Assembly (NCBI RefSeq): GCF_037577855.1
Contig: NZ_JBAKFX010000012.1
Coordinates: forward strand, 1 to 64,000
Length of the DNA: 64,000 bases
Direction of reading: 5' to 3'
From: Dethiothermospora halolimnae
Lineage (GTDB): Bacteria; Bacillota; Clostridia; Tissierellales; VENL01
Both the position numbers and the translations under genes were made by a program. Every line of letters begins with the position of its first letter. The stretch's first letter is position 1. Positions 52,584-61,837 of the stretch are shown here, one piece after another. Below the pieces are notes generated by a model that saw nothing but the letters and a program-made list of their open reading frames with translations, was not told where the DNA came from and ran no database searches.

Positions 52584-53927
52584 ACCATATTCCTTAAGTT
52601 TATAATGAAGACTCCGTTCACTTATCCCTAGACACTCCGCTGTTCTTCTTTTATTCCCATTAAAATATTTCAATGTATTTTCGATGGATATTTGTTCTAT
52701 CTCTTTAAATGTAGCTCCTAATTTAATTATAATATTTTCATCACTATTCACTAAAGGAGTATTCCCCTTATATTTTTCTGGAATATCATCTAAACCTATA
52801 TATTCTTCATCAGAAAGGGCTACTAACCTTTCCACAAGATTTTCCAATTCTCTGATGTTTCCAGGAAATTTGTAGTTTTTAAGTTCTTTTATTGCCTTTT
52901 TATCTAGTCCTTTAATACTCTTCTTTAACTTTTTATTATGTATATTTAAAAAGTAATTTATAAGCAACGGAATATCCTCTACCCTTTCCCTAAGTGATGG
53001 GAGTTTTAATGTTATTACATTTAATCTATAATATAAATCTTCTCTAAAATTACCTTTTTGAACCTCTTCTTCTAGGTTCTTGTTTGTGGCTGCTATTATT
53101 CTAATATCAACCTTTACGCCTTTTTCTCCTCCAACTGGAGTAACAGTCATATCCTCTACTACCCTCAGTATTTTAGATTGAAGTTGAAGGTCCATCTCTC
53201 CTATTTCATCTAAAAATAAAGTACCTTTATGAGCCAATTGGATTTTACCTAATTTCTTTTTGTTGGCACCAGTGAAAGCTCCTTTTTCGTATCCAAATAA
53301 TTCACTTTCCAATAAGTCTCCAGGTATAGCGGCACAGTTTATTATTTCTAGATTTTCATCTTTTCTTTTGCTATTAAAGTGTAAAGCCTTAGCTATTAAG
53401 TCTTTTCCCGTTCCGCTTTCACCTGTTATCAATACAGTAGTATCTAAGTCTTTTATCTTATTTACTTGTTTTAAAACCGAATAAAGGGCCTCGGATTTAC
53501 CAATTATCCCCTCTACTCCATAATCTCTATCCACAACTTGTTTTAAATTTTTTAAAGAACCACTTATCCTTTTATGTTCTAAAGCCTTTTTTATAAATAC
53601 AAAGAGCTCCTCCACATCTATTGGTTTAGTTACATAATGACTGGCTCCTTCCTTTATAGCCTTAACCGATGACTCTATGCTTCCAAATGCCGTTATTATT
53701 ATAACTTGTATCTCTTCATCTATACTTTTTATTTCTTTCAATACATCTATACCGCTTACACTGCCTATTTTAAGGTCTAACAATACCACATCTATATTAT
53801 TTATCTCTAATATATCCTTAACCTCATTTGGGTCCTGTGTAGATATAACTTCATAATCATCTTCAAGAGCAAACGTAAGGGAATCACATATGGATTTTTC
53901 GTCATCAATTATAAGAATTTTTTCCAA
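52575..53927 (-). CDS. Sigma-54-dependent response regulator (NtrC/AtoC type)
   Basis: 450 aa. Receiver domain (~1-115) with acceptor D51 (VVLLDLKIG). AAA+ domain (~140-375) with Walker A GESGTGKD, the sigma-54 contact loop YEKGAFTGANKK and Walker B TLFLDEIGEMD. C-terminal Fis-type HTH (NTLKYFNGNKRRTAECLG.. then SLHYKLKEYGKK). It activates transcription at sigma-54 promoters, most likely that of yjiH. TTG start behind AGGAGG. Confidence 0.95.
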   Translation of the reverse strand: MEKILIIDDEKSICDSLTFALEDDYEVISTQDPNEVKDILEINNIDVVLLDLKIGSVSGIDVLKEIKSIDEEIQVIIITAFGSIESSVKAIKEGASHYVTKPIDVEELFVFIKKALEHKRISGSLKNLKQVVDRDYGVEGIIGKSEALYSVLKQVNKIKDLDTTVLITGESGTGKDLIAKALHFNSKRKDENLEIINCAAIPGDLLESELFGYEKGAFTGANKKKLGKIQLAHKGTLFLDEIGEMDLQLQSKILRVVEDMTVTPVGGEKGVKVDIRIIAATNKNLEEEVQKGNFREDLYYRLNVITLKLPSLRERVEDIPLLINYFLNIHNKKLKKSIKGLDKKAIKELKNYKFPGNIRELENLVERLVALSDEEYIGLDDIPEKYKGNTPLVNSDENIIIKLGATFKEIEQISIENTLKYFNGNKRRTAECLGISERSLHYKLKEYGKK

Positions 53928-53939
53928 TATAGATTCCTC

Positions 53940-55895
53940 CTAACTAAATTTTTTTTTAAATACTAAATCTATTTTTGTACCTTGTCCCTTTTTACTATGT
54001 ATTTTTATTTCCCCATTGTTTTCTTTTATATATTTATAAGATATAAATAAACCTAAGCCTGTCCCATTTGATTTAGTTGTATAAAAAGGGTCAAATATAT
54101 TCTTTACATCCTTTTCTTCTATTCCTTTTCCATTGTCTTGTATAGTTATCATAACTAAGTTATCCCTTTGTTTTGCCTCTAATTTTATCTCTCCCCCACT
54201 TCCTATAGCTTCAGCACTATTTATAAGTAAATTTATTAGTATTTGTTTCATTTGTTGTTTATATCCGTAAATACTTATATCATCTATACTATAAGTGAAC
54301 TTTATATCCTTCCGACTTAATTCTCCTACAAACAATTCTTTTATTCCCTCTATCAAATACTTCAACCCTATATTTTCCATCTTCATTCTTTTAGGTTTAG
54401 AATAATCCAAGAGTTCTGTAAGCAAACTATTTAATCTATCTATTTCCTTTGGCACCTGATTAGTTATCTTTTTTCTAAATTTCTCATTATCATATTTCAT
54501 AGGTAATAAATCTATATATGTTTTAATTGCTGTAAGGGGGTTTCTTATCTCATGGGCTATCCCCGATACCAACCTACCTATGGACTGCATCTTATCTTTT
54601 TGGTTTAACTTTTTTTCGTATACAATAACATCCGTTATGTCCCTAAAGGTAAGTACCGCCCCCATATGATCATTGTCCCCATATAATGGCCATAGAGTAT
54701 AGGAAAAAGTTATTTCTTCATGATTATCTACAAAAGTTTTTTCACTAAGTCTATATTTCTTACCATCATTTATACAACTTTCTATCTTATCTATATCAAA
54801 ATATTTATGTGAATTCCCTTTTGAATATTTACTTCCAATCAAGTCCTTACCTATTCCTATAAGCTCTTCACACCTTCTATTTATAGTAGTTAAGCATCCA
54901 TCTTTATCAAATGTTATGAGACCTATACCAAGATTATCCAAAACCTGCTTTTTAAACCTATAATTATCTTCTATTATCTTTTGTTTCCTTTCAAGTTCTA
55001 TATTTTTTACATTTAATTCTTTAGTTCTTTTTTCCACTTCTTTTTTAAGTATCTTATTAATTCTATATATAATTAAAAATATGGCTAAAATAGCTATAAA
55101 TACTGCTGATAGAATATATATTGCATATTTAAAATCTTGTAGTTTGATTACTTCTTTTTCTCCAAACCACTTTTCATATATCTTTTCATACACTCCATCT
55201 TCTTTTAGTTCCTTTAATGCATTATTAAATTTATTTCTTAATTTATAATTCCCATTTTTAAAAGCAATACAATAAGGAGTTTGATTAAACTCATATCCCA
55301 CCATTTTTATATCATCTATAAGATCTTTTTTCCTTATTATATGGGAACCTACTAATTTACTCCCTAAAACAATGTCAACTTCATTATTCATAAGCTTTTG
55401 TAAGGCCCCTTCTAGGTCTGAAAACAATAATATATCAACATTATCCACTTCAGATACAACATGTTCTGCTAAATCATTTCTTTGTATAGCAACTTTTTTT
55501 CCTTCCAAATCACTTATATCAAATACAAAAGGAGCTTCCTTTCTTACAAAATATATAAGAGAGTTTTCCAAATATTTATCAGAGAACTCATACTTTTCAT
55601 TCCTAACTTTATTATAACTCATTCCCTGTATTGCATCTATATCTCCACTTTCTAAAGCTTTTAAAGCCTGTTGCCAATCCATAGGTTTAAACCTTATATC
55701 TATACCCATTTCTATAGCTAAAGCTCTCATAATATCTACATTAAATCCTCTATAATCTCCATTCTCATCAACAAACTCATAGGGAGGATAGTTTCTATCT
55801 CCCCCTATTGTTATTATATCTTTGTCTTCAGCAAAAGAGGGCTTGGACAAAAATAATATTAGTATAATTAAAATAACTTTGTTTATATCTTTCAA
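53940..55895 (-). CDS. Sensor histidine kinase with periplasmic SBP_bac_3 domain
   Basis: 651 aa. A signal segment is at ~1-21. Residues ~25-245 are a family 3 solute-binding domain (GGDRNYPPYEFVDENGDYRG, FNVDIMRALAIEMG, EKIYEKWFGE). A membrane helix is at ~257-277, a coiled-coil linker at ~280-315 and a PAS domain at ~315-425 (FDKDGCLTTINRRCEELIG). The kinase core has HEIRNPLTAIKTYIDLL (H448) and the ATPase boxes NLLINSAEAIG, DNGKGI and GTGLGLFISYKYIKENNG. It senses an extracellular small molecule, likely an amino acid, and phosphorylates the adjacent regulator. 12 nt separate it from that gene. Confidence 0.95.
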   Translation of the reverse strand: MKDINKVILIILILFLSKPSFAEDKDIITIGGDRNYPPYEFVDENGDYRGFNVDIMRALAIEMGIDIRFKPMDWQQALKALESGDIDAIQGMSYNKVRNEKYEFSDKYLENSLIYFVRKEAPFVFDISDLEGKKVAIQRNDLAEHVVSEVDNVDILLFSDLEGALQKLMNNEVDIVLGSKLVGSHIIRKKDLIDDIKMVGYEFNQTPYCIAFKNGNYKLRNKFNNALKELKEDGVYEKIYEKWFGEKEVIKLQDFKYAIYILSAVFIAILAIFLIIYRINKILKKEVEKRTKELNVKNIELERKQKIIEDNYRFKKQVLDNLGIGLITFDKDGCLTTINRRCEELIGIGKDLIGSKYSKGNSHKYFDIDKIESCINDGKKYRLSEKTFVDNHEEITFSYTLWPLYGDNDHMGAVLTFRDITDVIVYEKKLNQKDKMQSIGRLVSGIAHEIRNPLTAIKTYIDLLPMKYDNEKFRKKITNQVPKEIDRLNSLLTELLDYSKPKRMKMENIGLKYLIEGIKELFVGELSRKDIKFTYSIDDISIYGYKQQMKQILINLLINSAEAIGSGGEIKLEAKQRDNLVMITIQDNGKGIEEKDVKNIFDPFYTTKSNGTGLGLFISYKYIKENNGEIKIHSKKGQGTKIDLVFKKKFS

Positions 55896-56008
55896 GTGAT
55901 CCAGCCCCTTACTTAAAACTAAATTTTTTAACTCCTAATACAAATTATAGATATTTCTTCAACTTATATCTTGGTATATTTCTACAAAATTTCATATAAT
56001 ATTTATCA

Positions 56009-56263
56009 TTACCAGCTGTCAATCCTAGAAAGGTCTAAAATCATAATTATAAAAAATATAATTACCAGTATAATCGTAAAAACACTACCAAACTTCATCA
56101 TATCAATCATAAATTCACTGGGCTCAACATCCCTATCCTTATATCTCCATTGTTCTGACATTCTAAACATTTCCTCAGGATGCTTTAAAGTGTATATACT
56201 TAATAAACATATGGGAACAGCAAAAGCCATAAAAACTATTATTATAAAAATTTTAATTAGCAA
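56009..56263 (-). CDS. Small two-helix membrane protein
   Basis: 84 aa with membrane helices at ~3-23 and ~58-78 and between them LKHPEEMFRMSEQWRYKDRDVEPSEF, written here as LKHPEEMFRM and RYKDRDVEPSEF. The layout resembles DUF6199-like membrane proteins. TTG start with GGGGG upstream. Downstream of the VanZ-like gene on the same strand, 24 nt apart. No function known. Confidence 0.6.
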   Translation of the reverse strand: MLIKIFIIIVFMAFAVPICLLSIYTLKHPEEMFRMSEQWRYKDRDVEPSEFMIDMMKFGSVFTIILVIIFFIIMILDLSRIDSW

Positions 56264-56287
56264 GTTTATTCCCCCTTACAAGCAAAA

Positions 56288-57100
56288 TCATTTTATTGAA
56301 AACATATATCCTATATTTATCTTATGTTTTCTTCTATATAACTTCTCAATCCCTAATAATACTATCAAACCTATTAATTCTCCAGTAAAATTTAAAATAA
56401 AGTCATCAATATCACTTATTCCAGTGCCAGTTATATATTGAATCACTTCTATTAATACAGGTAAGATTATTAAAACTAATATATTCATATATCTTTTCTT
56501 TAATAGGATCCCCACTACAAATCCAATAGGTATAAATAGTACTATATTTCCTAGTATATTAATTACTACTATATTAATACCTACGTCTATTGTGTTTGAT
56601 AAATATTGGGAGATAGTTCTAAAGGGAATCATATTGATTTCTCTAACAGACATTTGACCTCTACCATAAAAAAATAAAGCATTAGACATTAAGATAAAGT
56701 AAGCTACAACAAAGTAAATACATAGATATTTTAAGTAACCACTTATGTTTAGCTTTTTTCCCTTTATATATTTCTTCATAAAGCAAAATAAATTAATACT
56801 AAAAAAGCTTACTAAAAAAATAATTATCACTTCATAGCTCATATATGTATCAGACAAAAAAATAGATGTATATACAATATACACCACATAAACTATACTG
56901 GATAATATGGTTATGATTAGATTATTTATAGTATCTTCAGTTTTTTTATAAACTGCCATTCCAACAATAAAATCTAAGACTAATATAATAAATATCCCCA
57001 TATACAAATCTAATTTTTCAATAATAAAAAAGTTTATAAATAATAGGATTATTCCAATGGGAATATATAATATTTTATTTATATATATATTTCTAATCAA
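56288..57100 (-). CDS. VanZ-family membrane protein
   Basis: About 270 aa from TTG at 57100 with AAGGG 8 nt before; a GTG at 57109 is also in frame. Eight or so membrane segments. The VanZ-type signature appears near residues ~180-250: NIVLFIPIGFVVGILL, LIEVIQYITGTGISDIDDFI and NFTGELIG. VanZ itself confers low-level teicoplanin resistance; most relatives have no assigned role. Confidence 0.85.
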   Translation of the reverse strand: MIRNIYINKILYIPIGIILLFINFFIIEKLDLYMGIFIILVLDFIVGMAVYKKTEDTINNLIITILSSIVYVVYIVYTSIFLSDTYMSYEVIIIFLVSFFSINLFCFMKKYIKGKKLNISGYLKYLCIYFVVAYFILMSNALFFYGRGQMSVREINMIPFRTISQYLSNTIDVGINIVVINILGNIVLFIPIGFVVGILLKKRYMNILVLIILPVLIEVIQYITGTGISDIDDFILNFTGELIGLIVLLGIEKLYRRKHKINIGYMFSIK

Positions 57101-57115
57101 TCTTCGCACCCTTTT

Positions 57116-57616
57116 CTAAAAATTTAATTTTATCTCATAGTACTCTTCCCTATTATCTTCTGATACTTTATAAAACCCTACAGATTTAAATAAATTCTTT
57201 GACCTTTCATTATATTTATATATTCCTTTTAATTTAATAGTTGATAAACCAATATTTTTGGCTCTCTCTAATAGTTTTTTTATTACTTTTTTGCCAATAC
57301 CCCTTCCCCAGTAGTTGCTATCTCCTAATACTATGGGCATAGTCCTCTGTGACAATGTTACATCTCCTATAGGAATCCACTCATTGCTTTTTAAGGCTTC
57401 TATAAAATATAGCTCACCGATATTACTTAAATAGCTATACATTCTTTTTATTGTTTCCATATCATATGTTTTATCGGTAATGCCCTCTGAATAGTATAAT
57501 ACCTCTGAATTTTTGTACCACGGTAAAGCACAGTTCCATTCATTTTCATTAGATTTCCTTAACCTTAAACCCTCTTCTATTTTTAAAATATTTGGTTGAA
57601 TAATATTGTCTATCAT
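57116..57616 (-). CDS. GNAT family N-acetyltransferase
   Basis: 166 aa. The acetyl-CoA motif region GDSNYWGRGIGKKVIKKLLE (~95-114) is followed by YNERSKNLFKSVGFYKVSE, the typical end of a GNAT fold. Substrate unknown. RBS GGAG. Directly precedes the VanZ-like gene, with their ends 7 nt apart. Confidence 0.88.
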   Translation of the reverse strand: MIDNIIQPNILKIEEGLRLRKSNENEWNCALPWYKNSEVLYYSEGITDKTYDMETIKRMYSYLSNIGELYFIEALKSNEWIPIGDVTLSQRTMPIVLGDSNYWGRGIGKKVIKKLLERAKNIGLSTIKLKGIYKYNERSKNLFKSVGFYKVSEDNREEYYEIKLNF

Positions 57617-57688
57617 TGTTATTTCTCCTCTTTTTACTAAACTATACTTCTTTCTTCAAGCTCTTTTTTAATTATTGTGAAAAGATTA

Positions 57689-58453
57689 CTATTGTTTTAA
57701 CTCACTGGTTTCTACTAAAATAATAACTTTACTAGATGCTCCATACATACTACTTCTAGAAAAGGAAGTTTTAAACTCAATAATTTTAGTTTTGCCTTCG
57801 AACTTCCCTCTCTCTTTTATTTCCTCAATATTCCCTAACTTATCTACTAAAAAATATACATTCCCCTCTTCAAATGGAATCATTTCTTCTTTATTGTAAA
57901 CATTTACTATTCTAAAGTTCCTATATTCCTTATCAAATATATTAAACTCATAATTTTCTTTCAATAAACTAAAAATTTTCTCCCAAGGCATCCTCTCCAA
58001 TGCTTCTAATAACTGATAAAGACCAACTTCAAAGTCCTGTCCCTCAAAAGACTCAACATTTATCCTTTCTTCTAAAACTATAAGATCTTTGGGATGATTT
58101 ACTTTGAGTAAACTATAAACATAATAGTTCTTTTTATCTCTGTTAAACAACTCTTTTATATTATAATAAAAAGATTTTTTTACTTTATCTTTATTTATAT
58201 AACTGATTATGTCCATAAAATCTATTTTCCCATCAAAGGTAGTTTGAAGTAGAAAAGATTTTTTATATTTGATACTTGTGTTTTCAATACCATACTTATC
58301 AGTTACACTTTTAAATATTTCTTTCCCATTAAAGTCCTCAATATATGTATTTATCCTAAATTTATTCTCATTACTTTTATAAATGTCATATCCACCAAAA
58401 GCAACAATAAGAATAATAATAAATATGATTATATTTTTTTCTTCCTTTTTCAT
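57689..58453 (-). CDS. Membrane-anchored protein of unknown function
   Basis: 254 aa with an N-terminal helix (~7-24) and a probable external domain. It contains TYIEDFNGKEIFKSVTDKYG, EVGLYQLLEALERMPWEKIF and a C-terminal KTSFSRSSMYGASSKVIILV. No family recognised. Good RBS (GGAGAG). Confidence 0.55.
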   Translation of the reverse strand: MKKEEKNIIIFIIILIVAFGGYDIYKSNENKFRINTYIEDFNGKEIFKSVTDKYGIENTSIKYKKSFLLQTTFDGKIDFMDIISYINKDKVKKSFYYNIKELFNRDKKNYYVYSLLKVNHPKDLIVLEERINVESFEGQDFEVGLYQLLEALERMPWEKIFSLLKENYEFNIFDKEYRNFRIVNVYNKEEMIPFEEGNVYFLVDKLGNIEEIKERGKFEGKTKIIEFKTSFSRSSMYGASSKVIILVETSELKQ

Positions 58454-58466
58454 GGTCTCTCTCCTT

Positions 58467-58715
58467 TTATTCCGTCACTTCTCCCCTAATTAAAACCCTA
58501 CCATTATCTGGACATAGAGCTTCAAACCTTTTTTTCCTACTAGTACCATAATCTAAGTCCCCATTATTTAATAACGTATATATGTTTGGATATATACATT
58601 GCCATAACTCATGACATATAGGAGGGCAGACATCTCCAACAATATGAATATCTCCTGCTTTATGATAGTTAGCCCTACACTTACTCTCTAAAATTGTTAA
58701 TTTAACCTTAGGCAT
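58467..58715 (-). CDS. TIGR04076 family small protein
   Basis: 82 aa with several cysteines. KVKLTILESKCRANYHKAGD, CPPICHELWQCIYPNIYTLL and LCPDNGRVLIRGEV match the TIGR04076 family. Function unknown; the Cys pattern suggests a metal site. RBS AGGGGG. Confidence 0.85.
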   Translation of the reverse strand: MPKVKLTILESKCRANYHKAGDIHIVGDVCPPICHELWQCIYPNIYTLLNNGDLDYGTSRKKRFEALCPDNGRVLIRGEVTE

Positions 58716-58776
58716 AATATTTTCCCCCTCTTAAATTTCACCAAATCCTTGCTCTCTGCACCTTTCCCCCTGCACG

Positions 58777-58807
58777 GAACAAAGAAGTGCCAACAGCACC
58801 TTTGTTC
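58777..58807. repeat. GAACAAAG hairpin repeat, copy B
   Basis: GAACAAAGAAGTGCCAACAG then CACCTTTGTTC, with an inner GTGC..GCAC pair. Related to the minus-strand copy at 19989-20019. Confidence 0.6.
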
Positions 58808-58815
58808 TATCTACT

Positions 58816-59238
58816 TTATTCTAAATACTCCAATACTTTTTTATATAATTTAGGTTGAATTGAAGGATAGGTTAAATCCTTTGGCAATTTATCAAATAAC
58901 TTTACTTCTCCAATTTCTGATTCAGGTAATTGTTCTATTTTATTAACTTGTCCAAAATAAAGTTGTCCAAAGCTTTCATTTTCTCCAGTTCTACAAACTG
59001 AATATATGCTTATAGCCTTTAACTGAACTTCTTTCGCCCCCGTTTCTTCAAATAACTCCCTTTTAGCAGCTTCTTCTACTCCTTCACCATCTTCTATATG
59101 TCCCCCAGGTACTTCCCATGTTTTACGTTTTTTATGTTTCACCATTATCCACTTATCTTTATATTTAGCAACAATAACTACATACTTTAATTTATTTTCT
59201 TGAATTTCCTTTAAATCATAAAAATTTACAGAAATCAT
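58816..59238 (-). CDS. NUDIX hydrolase
   Basis: 140 aa. The Nudix box GGHIEDGEGVEEAAKREL, then FEETGAKE (~45-70), is complete with all Glu residues. It hydrolyses a nucleoside-diphosphate-linked compound; similar small ones sanitise nucleotides. RBS AAAGGA. Confidence 0.92.
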   Translation of the reverse strand: MISVNFYDLKEIQENKLKYVVIVAKYKDKWIMVKHKKRKTWEVPGGHIEDGEGVEEAAKRELFEETGAKEVQLKAISIYSVCRTGENESFGQLYFGQVNKIEQLPESEIGEVKLFDKLPKDLTYPSIQPKLYKKVLEYLE

Positions 59239-59335
59239 TTAATCATTCCTTTCAGTATACATCATTATACTTATTAAATCATTTTTAGACCTAATTGTAA
59301 ATATTTCTATAATTTTATAGAACAAAACAATATTT

Positions 59336-59695
59336 TTAAATTTTACAGTATACTTCTATATCATTGTCTTCGCTATCTCTAAACTCTAAAACCCAATTAT
59401 CCTTAATTTTAGTCAATGGAAAAACTAATTGAGCATCTAATTCTTTTAATTTAGAAATTAATTTATCCATATTATTAACTTCAAAACTAGGTAGGCAGTT
59501 ATCACCGTAAGTAACCTTTTCACCAACTTCATTATTATTAAACAAACAAAACCTAAAACCTTGCAAATCAAAAACACTAAAAACATCACTTTTTTCATCT
59601 ACTTGTTGTGAAAAAAGATTTTCATAAAAAGTTATAGCTCTCTCCATATCCTTAACACAAATATATAAAGAATTTATTTTTATCTCAAAATCCAT
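59336..59695 (-). CDS. VOC/glyoxalase superfamily protein
   Basis: About 119 aa from ATG at 59695, behind GGGGGG; an upstream in-frame ATG adds 18 residues before the ribosome binding site and is not used. INSLYICVKDMERAITFYEN and the C-terminal LEFRDSEDNDIEVYCKI are characteristic of VOC metalloenzymes and resistance proteins. Substrate unknown. Confidence 0.8.
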   Translation of the reverse strand: MDFEIKINSLYICVKDMERAITFYENLFSQQVDEKSDVFSVFDLQGFRFCLFNNNEVGEKVTYGDNCLPSFEVNNMDKLISKLKELDAQLVFPLTKIKDNWVLEFRDSEDNDIEVYCKI

Positions 59696-59804
59696 CTTGA
59701 TCCCCCCTAATATAATAAATCTGTTGCGAGGTCTAAAATATACTTTCAATTTAAAAGAAAGTCACATTTGACCTACCCTATCTTTAAATCTATATATACT
59801 CTTT

Positions 59805-60293
59805 TTAACATCGATACTCCATTACCATAAATTCCATAATTTCATTTCCTTGTTGTCTTTCAAATCTATTAACTTCTTTAAACCCTACTTTTTCATAGGT
59901 CTTAATAGCCCTTTTATTAAATTTTGCCACTGTCAATCGAAATTTTGATATTAAAAATTTTTCCTTGGCAAATTCTATACCTTTATTTAAAAATTCTATC
60001 CCCATACCTTGTCCAGCAAAACCAGGGTTCATTCCCAAACCTATATCTATCATTTCTGTGTCAAAGTATACATTGTATTTATTTCCCGCTAGAACTTGGG
60101 CACTTTCTCCAAAACAAAAATATCCAACAATTTCTAGTTTTTCATTCTTAACTACATAGTATGAGCCATCTAACAACTCTGTAATATCTTCTTCACTTCC
60201 ATCCATATCATATATGGAATATATTCCTCCGTATTTCCAACTTGATATCACTATTGCCTCTTTTTGTCCCATAGGTCTTATATTATGATTCAT
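59805..60293 (-). CDS. GNAT family N-acetyltransferase
   Basis: About 162 aa if started at ATG 60293 (a GGGATGG-like site is 9 nt upstream); a 6-residue longer form from 60311 lacks a clear site. The acetyl-CoA motif is NPGFAGQGMGIEFLNKGIEF and the end IKTYEKVGFKEVNRFE. Substrate unknown. Confidence 0.83.
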   Translation of the reverse strand: MNHNIRPMGQKEAIVISSWKYGGIYSIYDMDGSEEDITELLDGSYYVVKNEKLEIVGYFCFGESAQVLAGNKYNVYFDTEMIDIGLGMNPGFAGQGMGIEFLNKGIEFAKEKFLISKFRLTVAKFNKRAIKTYEKVGFKEVNRFERQQGNEIMEFMVMEYRC

Positions 60294-60412
60294 ATTTAAA
60301 TTCCATCCCATCTAAATATTTTTTTATTACTTTTATTTTTTTAGGAGAAATAATAAAATTGTTGACAAAATATATTTAGCGGTACCTTTATTATTTCAAA
60401 AAACAATAGTTT

Positions 60413-61534
60413 CTAATTTGAATTATAACTACGTATCCTTACTGGCACTACTAAATATTCATAACCTATATCTTTATTAGGAATAATAACTGCTGGAGAA
60501 CTACTTCCTCCTGCAAAACAAATCATTATTTCACTATCATCTATAACCTTTAATCCTTCCAACAAATAACTTACATTAAATCCAATCTCTAAGTCTTCTC
60601 CTTCTAATTCAATATCAATCTCCTTTACAATATTCCCAATATCTGCATTAGAAGATATCTTAAGTTTATCATCTGTAATATTTAACCTTACATCAGTTCC
60701 ACTATTTTGAGTGAAAACAGCAGCTAGTTCAAGTGCTTCCTGTAAGTTACTTTTATTTATACTTATTTTCGTTTTATATTCCTTTGGAATAACTACATCA
60801 TGGTTTAGATACTCTCCATCTAATAATCTTGTTACAACTTTAATATTATCTATTATAAATAAAGCATGTTTATCCTCCAAGACTACTTTAACTTCCTCAT
60901 TACTATCATTTGAAAGAAGCTTACCTATTTCAACTAGGGAATCTCCAGGAATAATAGCCTTTGTATCTTCTTTCAGTTCATTTTCACAAAACTGCTTTTT
61001 TAAAGCAAATCTATAACTATCGGTAGAAGCCATAATTATCTTGTCTTTTTTTATCTCTACCAATTCACCACTTATTACTTGAAGGTGTTCTGATTTAGAT
61101 ACTGCGAATACTGTTTGTCTTATCATTTCATTTAAAACACCTTCTTTTATATATACAGTATTTTCTTCACCAACTTCTGGCATTTCGGGAAAACTATTTG
61201 CGCTAAGTCCCATCAACTTCATTTGAAGATTGTCACACTTTATTTCAACTGATAGTTTTTCATTAACTTCTATTTCTATATACTCATCCTTTATTTTTCT
61301 TACAATGTCACTAAATATTTTTGCATCGATAACAAATTTACCTGAACAAGATACTTCGGCTTCTAACTTAACCTCTATCCCTAACTGCATATTATTGGCG
61401 ATTAATCTAACCTCATTATTTTCTGCGATAACAAGAATACCCTTTAATATGGGCATCGTTGATCTTGATGGTACAGCTTTTCCCACTGCATTTATTCCCA
61501 TTAGTAGTTCATTTCTTGTAATTTTAATATTCAC
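60413..61534 (-). CDS. DNA polymerase III beta-clamp (DnaN) paralog
   Basis: 373 aa, full length with three clamp domains (~1-125, 126-250, 251-373) and DnaN blocks: LLMGINAVGKAVPSRSTMPI, LKGILVIA, SFPEMPEVG, STDSYRFALKK, TRLLDGEYLN and the C-terminal YEYLVVPVRI. The usual dnaN lies beside dnaA at the origin; here neighbours are HelD and GNAT genes, so this is probably an additional clamp. GTG start behind AAGGGG. Confidence 0.9.
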   Translation of the reverse strand: MNIKITRNELLMGINAVGKAVPSRSTMPILKGILVIAENNEVRLIANNMQLGIEVKLEAEVSCSGKFVIDAKIFSDIVRKIKDEYIEIEVNEKLSVEIKCDNLQMKLMGLSANSFPEMPEVGEENTVYIKEGVLNEMIRQTVFAVSKSEHLQVISGELVEIKKDKIIMASTDSYRFALKKQFCENELKEDTKAIIPGDSLVEIGKLLSNDSNEEVKVVLEDKHALFIIDNIKVVTRLLDGEYLNHDVVIPKEYKTKISINKSNLQEALELAAVFTQNSGTDVRLNITDDKLKISSNADIGNIVKEIDIELEGEDLEIGFNVSYLLEGLKVIDDSEIMICFAGGSSSPAVIIPNKDIGYEYLVVPVRIRSYNSN

Positions 61535-61837
61535 GTATTCATCCCCTTTTGTATTACTTCGTCAATACTCTAAATTATATGACTTTGTTATTACATCATT
61601 TATTATATCATTCTAATTAAAATTAAAATTTCCTCCTCATATTCTAAATATTCCTTAAAATTCGCTAAAAATAAAACCCCCTATAAACTTTTTCTTATTT
61701 CTAAGGGAGTTTCATTATTGTATTTACTTTTATGTCAAAGAATAAATTTTCCTCATCAATACCAGTTGAGGAATTGCAATCCCCCAACAACTAAATCATC
61801 ACTAAACTATTAAAGAATAAACTTAAGCTATATTTTC
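61535..61837. other. 303-bp intergenic region before the clamp gene
   Basis: AT-rich. It holds the upstream region of the clamp gene and, near the helicase stop, the dispersed palindrome copy 6. No CDS or clear RNA was found. Confidence 0.6.
61765..61788. repeat. Dispersed palindrome, copy 6
   Basis: GTTGAGGAATTGCAATCCCC plus CAAC: a decayed member, again followed by AACTAA. Confidence 0.65.

Noticed and set aside
52361..52621. Minus-strand reading frame covering the palindrome region
   Set aside because: It runs through the terminator and two palindromes, has no good ribosome binding site, and its protein is low-complexity.
5026..61788. GTTGGGGGATT palindromes as ordinary terminators
   Set aside because: Several copies lie upstream of genes or have no T-run on the coding strand.
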